This document shows, piece by piece, positions 36,823-49,385 of a DNA stretch of 64,000 nt. Made by a program: the position numbers and the translations under genes. Source of the stretch: Echinococcus granulosus (taxonomy: Eukaryota > Platyhelminthes > Cestoda > Cyclophyllidea > Taeniidae); assembly GCF_000524195.1 (NCBI RefSeq), contig NW_020170420.1:98783-162782 (forward strand), read 5' to 3'. Numbering within the stretch: position 1 is the stretch's first letter; each line of letters opens with the position of its first letter. The notes beneath the pieces were generated by a model, which saw only the letters and a program-made list of their open reading frames with translations, searched no databases and was not told where the DNA came from.

Positions 36823-39734
36823 GAATCTCTCTTTGCCTACTATTGTCTGCCTTTGTATGTGTGAGAGTGGTTTTGAGTGCTATGCTTTAGCACCTGATTT
36901 CTCTATCTATCTGTTTATCCACCTCTCTCTGACTCGCTCGCTTGGTGTCTCGTCTTTTAGGCGGTTGATTCTGATGCGTTAATCGCCGTTTTTAAGAGAC
37001 ACATACAGATGAACGCACGCACAATTGCTGACACGCACGCAAGAATGCGTATCCTCAGAGATGTCAATAAGGGATGAAAGCAGGTAGGTGGGTTGGTTAG
37101 TAGGGATAAAGGAAATCGCGGGAAACGAGTGCGGGGAAAGGAGCAGAAAAATGAGGCAATGCAGAGAATTGAGGTCATTTGACTGTTTTACTTGAGTTCC
37201 ACTTACCTATGTCTGTCACTGCCTGACATCGGTTAAATCGTTTCGGAAAAAAAATATTTTAACTTGTTCCATACAAGATTTCTGTGATTAGGGATGCTCT
37301 TGAGTTTGACGACTTTCCGTGGATTCGTTCATGCGTACTCTCATTTGGATGTCATTAGGTAAAGAGGCGAGATTTGTTGCCTGATGCCACCCGATTTTCC
37401 AATTTTTTCCAAGTCCCACTTCTTTGAAGAAGCAGGATCTTTGAAAGAAGAGATAACCTTGATCTTTGACAATTGTACTCAAAAACCTGTCCATAAAAAG
37501 GCAATTCTAAGGGTTAGTAATTGGACTACTAGGGTTCAACGCTTTAATCCTTGAAGACTCCTTATGAATTTTGCCCTGAGTAAGTATTTGATAACGCCGA
37601 ATGGCTCAACGGCCATGAAATTTCCCACCATCTACTTGTCAACCCAAGCTGACCGAAGGCCCACGACCTCTTGCTCTGCTGCGTCTCTTTCATCAACACC
37701 ACTGTGATAATTTTACCTTCGTCCAATCATATCCCATTGTTTTAATGCACCACTAGCTAGTGAGAAAGTGATGACGCGGAGCCGGAGGCAGCCGTAATGT
37801 GAGGACCGAAAAAACTCTTTCATATCATTATATTTAGTGAGGCAAAATTAACTATTACCCTGGATGAATAGGTCTCTACATTTTTCAGGAGGGAGGGATG
37901 GAGGAGATCCAAGTCGTAATCACTGGAAGATGAAATGGAAAAATAGGTGGTTGCGCGGGTGTAACCTGGCTAGGATGAAGAATGAATGGATAAATTAGCT
38001 AAAGACCAGTGAATTGTAAAATGGGTGCTTGAATAAAATGGCTTTGGACGCAGTGGTTGGGTGATTGGGAGCTTTTCAAATGAGCAAATGAAAGGGGCAA
38101 GTGTGAAAACAGTGAGGGATAAATCACAGAGAGAGAGCTGATGAATGTTTGGAGGAAGCATACTCTGGCACATGGATGGATGTATATGGGATGCATGGAC
38201 GGATTCGGAATGATTAAATGAATGGGTGGATAGAGCGATGCAGAATGGATATAAATTAATAAATTCTGAGGATGAGGATAATTCTTGTGTCTTAAAGGGA
38301 AGTGAACGAATGACAACAGATGGATTTGGCACTGCAGCCATTAACGGTTTCAAGTTACTTTAAAGAGTTAAAATGTTTCTAAAGAGCTAGCTAATAACTT
38401 GAGACCAGAAAACTACCTCAGGATGACTCCATTTTGTGTTCTACATAGGCGAGTTGAGCACACGAGCACCATTAATGGCAAGAAGTCTTTGAAGATAATT
38501 TTGGTTTCGTTACGACTTTAGCAATATTGTCTCGGTGTGCTCTCTTGAGTGATGAGGCACATTCCATTTGCTTGAAATAAAAGTCCTCCACGCATTCACT
38601 CTCTCTGATAGCAACATAAATCAATCTGCTCGAGGCTTGTAATCACCGCGAGTTTTTCCTCCCCATATAAACTGCTTCGTCTAGAGTCATCCATCAGCCT
38701 GTGGATAATATTCTTCACACACTTTGACTCATCAGTAGGAAAGGTTTGCGTGTTTGAGTAGATTCGATGAGACACTATTTGACCGTTTGCACCGCCATTC
38801 TAGAGGTAAATTATGTGCGAGTTGCGCGTAGATTTTTTGGCATTGTGAGAGCCTCAACGGCCTTTTTTGTGCCTAGCAAATGTCTTCATCATCATTACCT
38901 GTGAAATTGGGTAAATATTTTTGGTGGGAGGTTTTGGAACTTTGTAATTCTATGCAGACATGTGACCTTTACCTCGATAGGTAAGTAATAAATAATTGCC
39001 TAACTTGTGGCGTCTTGACTTACGCTTGGATTGACAGCCAGTGTCGAGTAGAATTAGTGGAAATACTTAAAGAATTTTTACTGGATCTGTTCTATCTGTC
39101 AAATACTTGCGTTTTTGCACGTGAGCATATTACTAATTAATTTTTAAATCCCCTTCTTATGCGGAAATTGTTTTAGTTGGACTAGCTCTATCCCGATTAG
39201 AATATGGCGAGTCACTCAAATGAGTGATTTTCAACACGCTCAAATGAATACTTGCTTAAACATATGCAGAAGTTATTCACATGGTCACACCTTCGGCTAA
39301 AAAGCCGGAGAAACGAGAACAATGCCTGTGCCTTTTATTAGACTACCAGAAGCTGCGTCTTACGATTAGAGGGAGATGCTAGCTACCTTATTTTACCCAT
39401 TCGGAAGAAAGCGTGTAAGCAGACTTACGATTTTAGTTGATTGAGGGTTATGATTTTGGTGAAGGTAATATATTAAATCAAAACAAATCACAAGACTAAA
39501 TAGCAAAAAAAAACAAACTTTAGCAAAAATTAAACTGCCAGAGGAGCACTTACTAAATCGAACTAACAAAAAAAGCCCAATTGCATCAACAATAAATAAA
39601 GATTTCATACTCTTTCATCAGTGAGTTTATTAGAGAGAGGAGTTTTCCTATCGGTGTATATTAAAGCAAATTAAACGTGTAGCCCAAAAAAACAAAATTT
39701 TTAAGATTTGCATTTGTTATAAAGTAAGAGAAGA
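36823..39734. other. Intergenic before the dynein light intermediate chain
   Basis: It holds the presumed promoters of light chain e (minus) and of the light intermediate chain (plus). A GGAT-rich degenerate repeat at 38150-38240 produces long but meaningless minus-strand frames. Confidence 0.5.
38150..38240. repeat. Degenerate (GGAT)n-rich tract
   Basis: Imperfect ATGGATG-type repeats. Confidence 0.6.
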
Positions 39735-42700
39735 ATGACATGCTTGTTTGACTCGTCTACTTGTAGTACCGGCTCGTTGAGTTTGTCAGATATGGGCATC
39801 GAAGTAGAGGTAAATGAGCCGGAGAAGAGCGAGGATTACGCTCATCTATGGTATTTATGGTTTATTTTTTCTCTGACACTTTAGGTCATCTATTTTAAAA
39901 GAGGTCGCTAGTGCTAGAATAGGAAAACTCCCCCACAATAAGGGCATAGTCGTGTTGGGCGACTGTAGAACCGGTAAAAGTACACTCGCCTGCCGTTTGA
40001 GCCATAAGAACCTTCCGCCCAGAAGTCCAGCTCTTGAGTACCACTTTGTCGACATTCGAGATGAAGCTACAGATGGTATTTACTGTGTCATTTCGCACAA
40101 GTTTTAGATCAAACGAAATTGGGTGTTTGGATATTGGATGGAGATCTGGAGTTCATACCGTATCTCAAATTCCCTCTTGATAAGAAAAACTTTGCTAACC
40201 GTATGGTCATGATTGTAGTGGATATGGGGAGGCCTTGGAAAATTATGGAGGAGTTAGAGAAGTGGGCCATTGCTTTGGAGAACTACATAAAGAGCATGGG
40301 TATTGAAGTTGAGGAGATGCAGGAATACAAGGATAGCCGTAAGCCCATCTATTATCCGTTCATGATTCTTAATTTATTACCACGAGGTCAAATTAGAAAC
40401 TTAAGGATCTTCCCCTATTTACAAATAGGAGAATTTGTATATCCTTTTGAAAATTTTTGTCCTTACTCGCTTATTTTCACTGTTCTTTTAATTCAATTTC
40501 TTCCTAGAACTTCATGTCTGCCTATGTCTAGAGCCGTATCCCCTCCCTCTCCATGTTTTCAGGGTAAAACTATTTGAGGTCTTATTGATAGGTCACACCA
40601 AAATGAGATGTTTTGAGTTTGGAGTAGTGGTTCATTTTAAATTCACAGTTTTTTTTGTTGTATTTGGCTTGAGATCATGCATTCAGCTTTATCGACAGCC
40701 TTTATTATGAGTTGATGAATTCCATCTGTTTCATTTGTTTGCCTTTTTTCTATTATTTGAAGCTCGATGTTTCCAATAAGAGCAATGAGAATTCTTCTTC
40801 ATGTTTTACTCAAGTGTTTATAAATATAGCCAATGATGTTTCTACTAATCTTTCTACAGTCCTTAGATGCCTAGTTTTCGTTTATCTCTGTGGTTATGCA
40901 CATTTTAGGCGGGGAATTACTCAGAAACAGACATTTAGGCTTATCTTTACTGTACTTTTAGTCCAGAACTGATATCTATGTGTAGCTTTTGTCCGCTACT
41001 TTTATCAGTTGTTTGAAGTTGTCGCGTAAGACGCCAGTCAAGAAGGGCATCTACTAATCCTCCTCCGTTTACTGTTGGCTGTCATCAGTAACTTTTCTAT
41101 TCACTATTTATAGATCCAGCAGAAACAAACTGTTTTCCGACTTCTTGATTCCATCGGGCTGAACAGCTTAGACAAATTCATTTATTAATGTTTGGAATCA
41201 TTGCCTTTATTTCAAGGCATGTGAATAATTTCTCTTCGAACTCGAGTTTAGGATCACGGCAAATTGCGCTCTAGTTAAGACCCATTACCCCTTCCATTGC
41301 ATATGTACTTTCATCTTTCAGTCGTTCGCCATTTTCGTGAATACATTGAACCGGACAGTATACTTTTGCACACTATGAGTAGTAGCAGTGGTGGCACTGG
41401 TGTAGTCACTGGTGCTGGTGACGCCCCTTCACCGGTGGTCCCGGTCTCTCGGCCAGCTGCTGTCGCCGCAACCGGTGGGAATCCCCTCCATCCGGCTACT
41501 GCAGCCCTTCTTAAATTGAGTGGCTTAAGCCAACAGCAACAAAACCAATCTGTTCTCCAGGACGAGGTCGAAGAAGGTGATGAGGATAATGTCGACGAAC
41601 TAGAGGGCGAGGAGGGCGAGAAGTCAAAGATGAAGAGGAGCAAGAAGACGGTTTCTGATGTGCTTAAGGAGTTACCCATCACTCCCGGTGCTTTAATTAA
41701 TAATCTCGGTATTCCCCTGGTGGTTGTGGTCACCAAGGTGAGTGTTGTAAGATTGAATCTTTATTGAGTAGTGCTGTGCGAGTGCAGTTTTCTCTTGGGT
41801 TAAGTGCCTAAATCTTGTCGAGGTAAATGTATCTTAGCCGAGCACACGAAAAAATGCGGTAGTGTATCAGTTGGGTCTGTCTTCACCATGCTCGGAGGAG
41901 ACTTTTTTATCAGGCTGTAGATCTCATCTAGCTGTTTGATCTCTTCAGTTGCCTAATTGGTTTCTAGTTTTAGGTGGAATTCATGGTCATAATCCGTCGG
42001 AGAGTTTATTGTATTGCCAGATCGGTCATTACCTTTATATTATGGGTTAAATGACACACAGTCATTGTCAATTCAGGTGACTTAAAATGCTTGCCAGAAG
42101 AGGCGTGTTCTATGCAATGTTGCGTTCGATGCATAAGAATAGCTCAAGACTCTACCCATCTTTATCTCAAAACTTGCTGTGAGAAAACAAGTTCGGAAGT
42201 CAGTAAGCGAGTAAACGCAAACGCTTTTTTAATCCTTTTTTTCACACACACAAGCGAATTCGCACATTCATGTTTTATGGTGACATGGTATCGTACGAGC
42301 TTGTTGTGCCCACCAAATTGAAGATGGAGTATTCACTTTTTAAGGTATTTGGCGATAAGACTATCCATTGCCTTTTGTCTCTATTAGACTTTAAATCAGT
42401 TTATGCAGAAAAGTTGCGAATTTTCGGCTCATTTTGTCTTCATGGTATGGAGCCCCGGGTGTTGATAATGAAAGTTTAACAACCAAAAGGTGTAAAATTA
42501 AATCAGATTAAAGATAGGTCCCAACTCATAAAGTTGACTCCTTCATAACCTGAGTCGCTGATTTTTAAAGTCTGGAGTTCCCATGGCAGTAGGTTGCCTG
42601 AATCCTCTTGAGGTTACCAATCAGGCAATAATTAGATCTAGGGATTAGGACAGACGTCTTTATCGGTTAACGTGTGCATGGGTCAACATGGAGATGTGGC

Positions 42701-45700
42701 TAGACCGCCAGCTGGATAGTGGAGACTGTCTGAGCCTGAGTCTGGGTTAAGTCACTCGGCCAGCTCTGTTACGCAGGCTTGTGGTAACTGGTTGACCTTG
42801 GTCCTAGAGTGCCACTTCAAGTGCATCCATCGCGGTCTCAATCAGTCGGAAGGGAGCGAGTGAGAGGCTTTTTCCGAAGTGTGGAATATTCTAAGGAAAT
42901 AAAAAGAAGCTTTTTGGGTCCACAAGTATCCACAGCGGCTTTTATATTTTGATGTTCGTTGAGCAGGCAAACATGTCATAGGTCATCCCTAAGTTCACCC
43001 ACTAATCATTCCTTGCTGCTCATGCACTGCTTCATATCCAGGGAGCCCTGTTTGAACTATGCATGAATGCGTGGGGAACCGTGGATGAAGTTGTTCGCCT
43101 GCTGAAGACTAAGCGATTAAAAATGACATCATCTACATGGTGTGCAAGAGAAACCTCTTCTCGAGAAGCAGTTGGGAAATAAGTTCCATCCCTTAAAGCA
43201 ACGGTAGACCTTACAATTCGTTTCACTCCTGAAATGACTCCATTATTAAACTTTTGAATACGGGGAATGTAATGTCTCATTCTCCAGGTGATGATGGTCG
43301 AACCAGGAAATCACATGATGCCATGAGAAAGTAAGTGGGGTGGAAAACGTTTATGATGTTTGCTGCGCCCGCATGTTAGCTTTTTACTTTCGCAGGAATG
43401 ACACGGTTCTTAAATTTCACAAACTGGTAGAATTTATGAGCCACAGGTTGGGTGACTAAGTTCCCCGACCTCCCGATAGGATGTCAAACCTATTATAAGA
43501 AAATGCTCTTTTCAATTTATTCATTGTCCCCATAGACTGACGTGATGAATGAGTTGGAGCGGGAGCAAGGCGTGACTGAAGAGCAGTTCGATATCATTCA
43601 AATGCACATTCGTCGGTTCTGCCTCTCCTGTAAGTGTACCCTATTTTTCGTTTCCCCCTCCTCGCAAATGGGCAGTAGTGCTTTAAAAGGCCGATTTCAA
43701 TTTGTCGGTTCCTCCTAGACGGTGCCGCCCTTGTCTACGTGTCGGCCAAGAACGGCAAGAATTGCGGTCTGTTGAAGAACTACCTGCAACACCGTATTTA
43801 CGGCTTTCCATTCACACAGAATGCCTACGTTATTGACAAGGACAGCGTGTTCATGTAAGCCAACTGCATTGAGAGAAGAGAGAGAAAGCTTGCAGGTGGC
43901 TTTACCAGGGGAGACTCAGCTAACTAGCTCCTCTCCTACTTTTCATTCCTCTGAACCAGTTATCTCTCCACTGTGATCCTCACATGCTGCATTCCTACAC
44001 TGGTTACAGTGTTTAACTGATTCACTGGAAGCAGTCCCCCTTCATTGGAGGGATGTGTCGATGCAGCTGAATCGTTCTAGGGCTGCCTTGATGCTCACTA
44101 TGCGCCAACTTCTTTAGTGATTGTGTTCACTGTCTCTGTAGAAAAATTCACCTCTTATGCATCGGTGGGACATTCTAAATTTACCGTATCATACCGTACT
44201 TGAAGCAGTCTGTAAGCTCGGGTTTTACGCTCTCGTAGACGATAAACACTTGCCATCGCTGGTGTCACAGGCAGAGTTGTCATTAGCAGTGTTTGAAGGA
44301 GACACAAGACTTGTAACGGTGATGGGTAACCTTCTACGGTAGGATTGTGTGATGCCGGAAGTCTAGGTTTGGTTTGAATGACTCTTGCACTTCCCAAATG
44401 CAGGACGATTAAGGGCATCTAATTTTTGTGTCTTCTAGCCCTGCTGGTTGGGATAGCCTGAACAAGATTAGTCTGTTGGAACAGAATCTGACTAAATATC
44501 GTCCCGGTGATGACTTTGAAAAAGTAGTTCCCAAGCCGCAAGAGGAAACCAAAACCACAAACAAGGAGCCAGCAGAGACCGCTCTGGATGATCAGGTGCG
44601 TTGATTGTTGTGATGTGGATGTTTTCACGGCGCTGTAAGCACGGTGCAGTTTGGCAGGTGGCTTTCTTATCAATGCACAGTTGATATGAGAGAGAGACCT
44701 GTGTAGTGCCCTTCTTTTTCATTGCATTGAACATCCGCCTAGGCTAGCTATAAGCTGTCAAAATCTCAGTTCAACTAGAATTGCATTTTGATGTCTTTGG
44801 CTTTTCTCTTTCGTAAGTACTTCCTGAGTGAAATCTTCACTGACCTACAACGGCACAACGCCGCAACCGGTGGAGCAGGTGAAAATGGCACTGAATCGCA
44901 TGAACAAGCCTCTGTTCTCGACGTCGCTGGAACGCCTCCTAGTCGGCCATCCTCGGGATCTGCTTCACGAAGTCGTGTACGTCATTGGTTGCGTAGACTT
45001 TGATGCATCTTTACTTGATTGTAATTGGATGGTGATGCGCATTTTCTATTGGACGTAAATTTATGCCATTACCTCTATTCTGATTGGCTTTTCTAAAGGT
45101 CGTTATGTAATTGGTGCTAGCACAAGTCAAATTGCTGCAGGTTTTTTCAGTAATGCGTACGAATTTTTCAACCTGACTCAGACCTGCCTAAAGGTGGTTA
45201 GGTATGAAGGGCCGGATGTTGACTAACCTACCGTGTTAGTTACCTCAAACATAAACTGCGGCCTGATGCAATCAAATGTGTAGCACGTTTGAACTGGCAC
45301 CGATGACGGTTGTTAAGTCCTACCACTGAATTGATTAAACTTTTGATCTTGTCCTATTTTTTGAGATAAGTAGGTTCTTGCATGATAGGCTAACATTTGT
45401 CGCATTGAAGTGATGGTGGGTGCGGATTGTTGAGAAACAAGCTGCTTTCCAGCATGCACAGAATGTGTGCTAGGAGCACAAATTTATCTGATCTTGCTGA
45501 TTAAGTACACGTATAAATCAAAAAAAAATCGAGTACATGACGTACTTGCTGTTTTACGTGCTAAAATTGTTTCGTTGAAAGAGTTCATTTGATTCTTGTT
45601 TGAAACGAGAACACCAAGGAACCATTCTGTACTTCTCCTATTTCGGTAATTATATTAGTGCTTTTTTGATGCTGGTATTCAGTTGAGTAGGTCAGCAAAA

Positions 45701-46673
45701 GGAGAATAAGAAGTGGTGGGATTTTGTGAAATTTCAGGGCTCTACCATAAGCAATACTAGCCGTTTGAATATTCTTGCGTTGACGCGTTTAAGGCAGAGT
45801 GCTTTTTACGATTGTCTAGCTGTTCTTACGAAATTAGGATAGAATAAAAGATTGGTGGTTGATGTTTAAGATGGTCCTATGCAATAGAGTAGGTGTTCAT
45901 TGTGTTGAATGTTGAAATGTTGAAATCGACTTCTGTTATAACCAGGTTGCAGCTCAAATAGATGCTGCCACAGAAAATAGGAGTCTCCCAGACAAAGATC
46001 AGCTTTGAAACCAATTATTAATTCAAAAATCTATTTTTTCGTAGTCTTCGGGCGCCGGTGTCGGTGGTGGCTTGTCGGGCAGCTCATCCGAAAGGGTGCT
46101 AGCGACCTTTTTCAACAATCTGCTCAGCAAGAGTCCGTCATCTCGTCAAACTCCAAACGGTCCTCCCGCCTCATCGTTTGCTCCAGCGCCTGCTGAGACG
46201 AGTGGTTAGTTGGTTGCTTTTAATTTGGCTCCCCCTTAATCACTCTGTGCCTTAATTGCCCGCTCTCGTTGTTTCTATTTTAACCTAGACATTCAAATCG
46301 TTGCTAATTTCATTTTAGTAGCTTTAAATTCCTGGTAGAGTGTGAATAGAGCAAAAAGATTGGCATTTTTAGCGTCGTTCCCATCGCTTCCGCTTCAACG
46401 GCGGTCATGAAGATGGGATGAAAAGTAGAACAATACTCCAGGAGATATCATCGATACATAATATTTGTCATATTTTTGGTCGTTAAGTAATTTCCGGTTT
46501 GTCTAATGCACAGTCTCATCGAATTGTCTTGTTCAGGTTTCGGCGATACCTCCTCAATGTCAGCCAGGGAGATGCAGTCGGAGTTAGAACGACTGGCACG
46601 GACATCGAAGGAGGCATTGGACGACTCGCCAGGAGCGGGAGAAAAGACAGTAACCACTGACAAGTCGTCATAA
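39735..46673 (+). CDS. Cytoplasmic dynein light intermediate chain, ten exons
   Basis: Exons: 39735-39850, 39885-40075, 40108-40338, 41322-41737, 43536-43629, 43719-43854, 44439-44595, 44818-44976, 46045-46204, 46537-46673. All junctions are GT..AG with matching phases and join to 598 codons (human family members are somewhat over 500). The light intermediate chain binds the dynein heavy chain with its GTPase-like domain and cargo adaptors with its C-terminus. Visible landmarks: LWSSIL (38-43); P-loop-like GDCRTGKST (64-72); DDQTKLGVWILDGDL across the exon 2-3 junction; VVDMGRPW; NNLGIPLVVVVTKTD across the exon 4-5 junction; YGAALVYVSAKNGKN; YGFPF; and IPAGWDS. The adaptor-binding helix ERVLATFFNNLLSK is at 516-529, and a second short helix lies about 561-579. 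Exon 4 carries an extra low-complexity and acidic insert between REYIEPDS and LPITPG. The ATG at 39735 is the first after an in-frame TAA at 39720; an alternative is 39792. Confidence 0.95.
39851..39884 (+). other. Micro-intron 1 of the light intermediate chain (34 bp)
   Basis: It starts GTATTT and ends ACTTTAG. Removing it joins CTATG to GTCATC and restores the conserved LWSSIL; reading through meets a stop. Confidence 0.9.
40076..40107 (+). other. Micro-intron 2 of the light intermediate chain (32 bp)
   Basis: It starts GTATTT and ends TTTTAG. Removal joins G to AT to make the Asp of the conserved DDQT, directly before VWILDGDL. Confidence 0.9.
40339..41321 (+). other. Intron 3 of the light intermediate chain
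   Basis: 983 bp, GTAAGC to TTTCAG. No embedded gene seen; AT-rich. Confidence 0.85.
41738..43535 (+). other. Intron 4 of the light intermediate chain
   Basis: 1798 bp, GTGAGT to CATAG. Several short frames, none supported. Confidence 0.85.
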
Positions 46674-49224
46674 CCTCTCCACTCCTGCCCCGTCAAGATG
46701 CTTCTCTGCCATTATTTCTCACCTGCTACCTGTGAAATTGCCACTTCGCTTTCGATATAATATTACTTAATCTCTATCACCCAGAAATCTGAAGCCAAGT
46801 GTTGATGAGTGTCGGATTCGTACCGAATTTGTGAGTAGGAGTCTGGTCATCCACGCCGATTATCACTGACTGCCTGACACGGGCTGAAGGAATCTAGAAA
46901 CCTTCCTCTCTAGGAGTTGCTACCGCATCTTATCCATATCAACGATAAATTATGTCACGCTCCTTGACTAGGCATTATTTCAGTTGAGGAGAACGGGAAA
47001 AGAAATTTGCTCCTTCGGAAGTTATTAACTAAATAATTCGGAAGGACTCATCATGTGCCAACTGGCAGGACGGGAACGAATTCCAAGCTATAGTTGACTC
47101 GTGCAACTGGCGGAGGACCTCAAGGATCACCGTCTCGACTTACGCCTCCCCATTTCGGTACATCACGGCACGCACAGGAGAATGAGAAGTGTGTTCGCCC
47201 TGCATTTCCACGTTTACCCTTCTACTGATTGATTAAGCAACCTCCCCTTACACCCATCAATCACTTATTCACCTCGCTGCAACTCGTGGTGTGCAACCCT
47301 GATGTGGTGGTTTGTCACACCACTACACCCACCACAACAGGTTATTGCACATTAGTCAGGTAATTCTACAGGACTCTTGGGAATGCCAACCACTGCTATT
47401 GCCATCTGTTGTCTAAAGTTAGGCTAGGTGTCTCTTGAAACAAGATGAAATTAGTGGTTCTTCTGATCCATAAAGCAAAAAATCTTGCGCTTCTTGTTTG
47501 TGAATGTGTTAGCTCACCGCGAGGAAATCAGGCAATCCAGCAGCAGGCAGTAGCTTAAACTGGTGTTTCTTCCGCCACGCATGGAAAAACAAACAAGTAA
47601 AATGAGTTTAGAAGGCTGTCAAGGTAACTGTTACAACGGCCTCATCGACGTTGAGGTAATCCAGTTTTTCGATCACCTCCTACATGGCGCTTTGGCAACT
47701 GCCATGCTTTTGGTGGCTGTTGGCTATGCGCTTGGAAGGAGGTCAACAAAACAGCTGGTAGCATGCTGCTGATAGCTAATTGTGGAAGCCTCCTTGGCGC
47801 TGCTCATCATGGTGAGGAATGATGTGGCAGCTGGCATTGTTGTTATGTGTGCGGCTAACTTAGGCATGACCGGTGCCTCCCACCACCCTCAGAATCAGAA
47901 GTTTTGGTCCCCCCGAGTTGCAGTTGTGGCTACGGACGTTGTAGTTTCCTCTAGTCATCCTCCCCTCGGTCGATGTAATTGGGTGAGTCGTCTGGAGGCA
48001 ATTGAAGCGTTCTCCCACCCTACTCTGATAAACACAAATTCAGTAGTATATCTTGCCACTCTTACCTTGCGGTAGGACATTAATTTTAAGTGGTAAACTC
48101 GTATCAATTTGCTCGTTGCGACTTACTGACGTGATTTCCATGCACCCACTGCCAAGCTTTCGTAGTCCACAGGCAGTACAGACACACAGTGAGGGTCTGC
48201 CTCCACCCCCACCAGACGTAGTAGACAGGTTCAATTGCAAAGGTAAAACCCACGATCACCCTGTCCACCTCAGTAATAATGAAGGATCCAACACTTACCT
48301 ATGCGTAATCACTGAACCGTCAGTTGTTTGGCATGTGGTCTTGCTGCCACATCATCATGTGGGAACTGAGATGTTGCCTTGTTTTCCCGGTAAAGAAAGA
48401 TCACGAAATAAGGTTTTAAATCTTTGCATTTGCAGTTAATACTTCTGTCAGATCGTGGCACTGGTGGAATGTGTAGATAGGGTATGGATTTATGTGCATT
48501 CAACGATGCTTCTTAATGTGGCTAGAGGAGCGGACAAAAACACCCGCAAATTGGCTATGCTATGGAGAGGGGGAGTGTGGGGGATGGAGGTGAGCCCTCA
48601 GAGGGTCCTGCTTTTAAGTATCCTCTCACGAAATGTACAAATAAAGCGCAATGCAACCCACATTAAGACTAAATAAGATAACAAAGAACACTGAAATCAG
48701 CCTAGACTTATGATTTGTCCAAATTATGAGAAGGCGGTGTAGCGAAGCTCTTCTTGACCAGCCTGTTAAGAATTCGTGTGCCAATTAAGATTGTATCCAC
48801 CATTGCGGTAAAGTAGACGCCTCGGGTGTGTACCAGATGCTCCTGTGAGGCGGAACCCTCCACGAGTGCTGGGTATTACCTCATCGGTCATCGAAATTTC
48901 ACACTCTTCCAGCTATTCACCAGCAATGCTAATCGCCAAACTGCATGCCCCTCGGTGTCCGGACTAGGGAATGGGGTGGATTGCGTCCTGTGCAGACACG
49001 CGGGACCTACTGCCATGTTCATTTCCATCGCTGTGAATCTCCTCATCTAATGAATCTGGAGAGTTTTCACGTGCGCTTTCGCTTTGGTTGCCATTTGTGA
49101 CGTTCTTTTAAAGCATATTAAGCCTGCGGACAGATGCGGAGTCACTGAGACAAAGAGAATATGCAGTCATTCACGCATTCATGGTTAATGGCGCGTCGCC
49201 AGAGTGAGACACATACTAAAAAAT
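46674..49224 (+). other. 3' flank and decayed four-TM copies
   Basis: No intact gene. The DNA matches other copies of the block, including the tag at 47285-47470. A stretch at 47790-47880 encodes a remnant (LIMV.N..AAGIVVMCAAN) similar to TM3 of the intact four-TM protein. The small frames here, for example 47563-47772 and 48053-48439, are relics or chance. Confidence 0.55.
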
Positions 49225-49385
49225 GAACTTGACCTCGGTGTGAGTACATAACGGGACGGATGAGGCGGGAGAGTAAAAGAAGGGGGGGGGGGGAGAAGGA
49301 GTTGGACCTGTGGACTTTGAAACAAAGGTTGATGTACATAACCTTTACACTTACAGCAGCGTTACTGTTCGTTGGACAAGGCCAG
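49225..49385 (+). pseudogene. Four-TM gene remnant, 5' part
   Basis: The DNA matches 53285-53450 of the intact gene: GTGTGAGTA, then a GAGAAGGAG-type stretch, then codons for RLMYITFTLTAALLF. A G-run and substitutions have removed the start codon region, and the frame decays after the first TM segment. The TATATAAAA of the intact copy corresponds here to TTTTAAAGC. Directly beyond it the sequence switches into the left inverted arm. Confidence 0.65.

Larger units (their letters stand above)
44860..49385 (+). repeat. Duplicated block, copy 1 (source-like)
   Basis: This block contains exons 8-10 of the light intermediate chain, the region after its stop codon, and remnants of the four-TM gene (47640-47880 and 49225-49385). 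Parts of it recur, in the same order, at 50581-53850 and about 60990-64000, and inverted at 49385-50480 and 56000-57145. A block near 47285-47470 (TGCAACCCTGATGTGGTGG ... TTGCACATTAGTCAGG) is present in all but one of the copies and is the easiest tag for the family. Confidence 0.8.

Noticed and set aside
37970..38353. Long minus-strand frames of 105-127 codons
   Set aside because: They arise from the degenerate GGAT-type repeat and read as low-complexity His/Ser/Pro sequence.
44788..45058. Alternative frames over exon 8 of the light intermediate chain
   Set aside because: The frame giving YFLSEIFTDLQ is the one that joins in phase to exons 7 and 9; the others are shadows.
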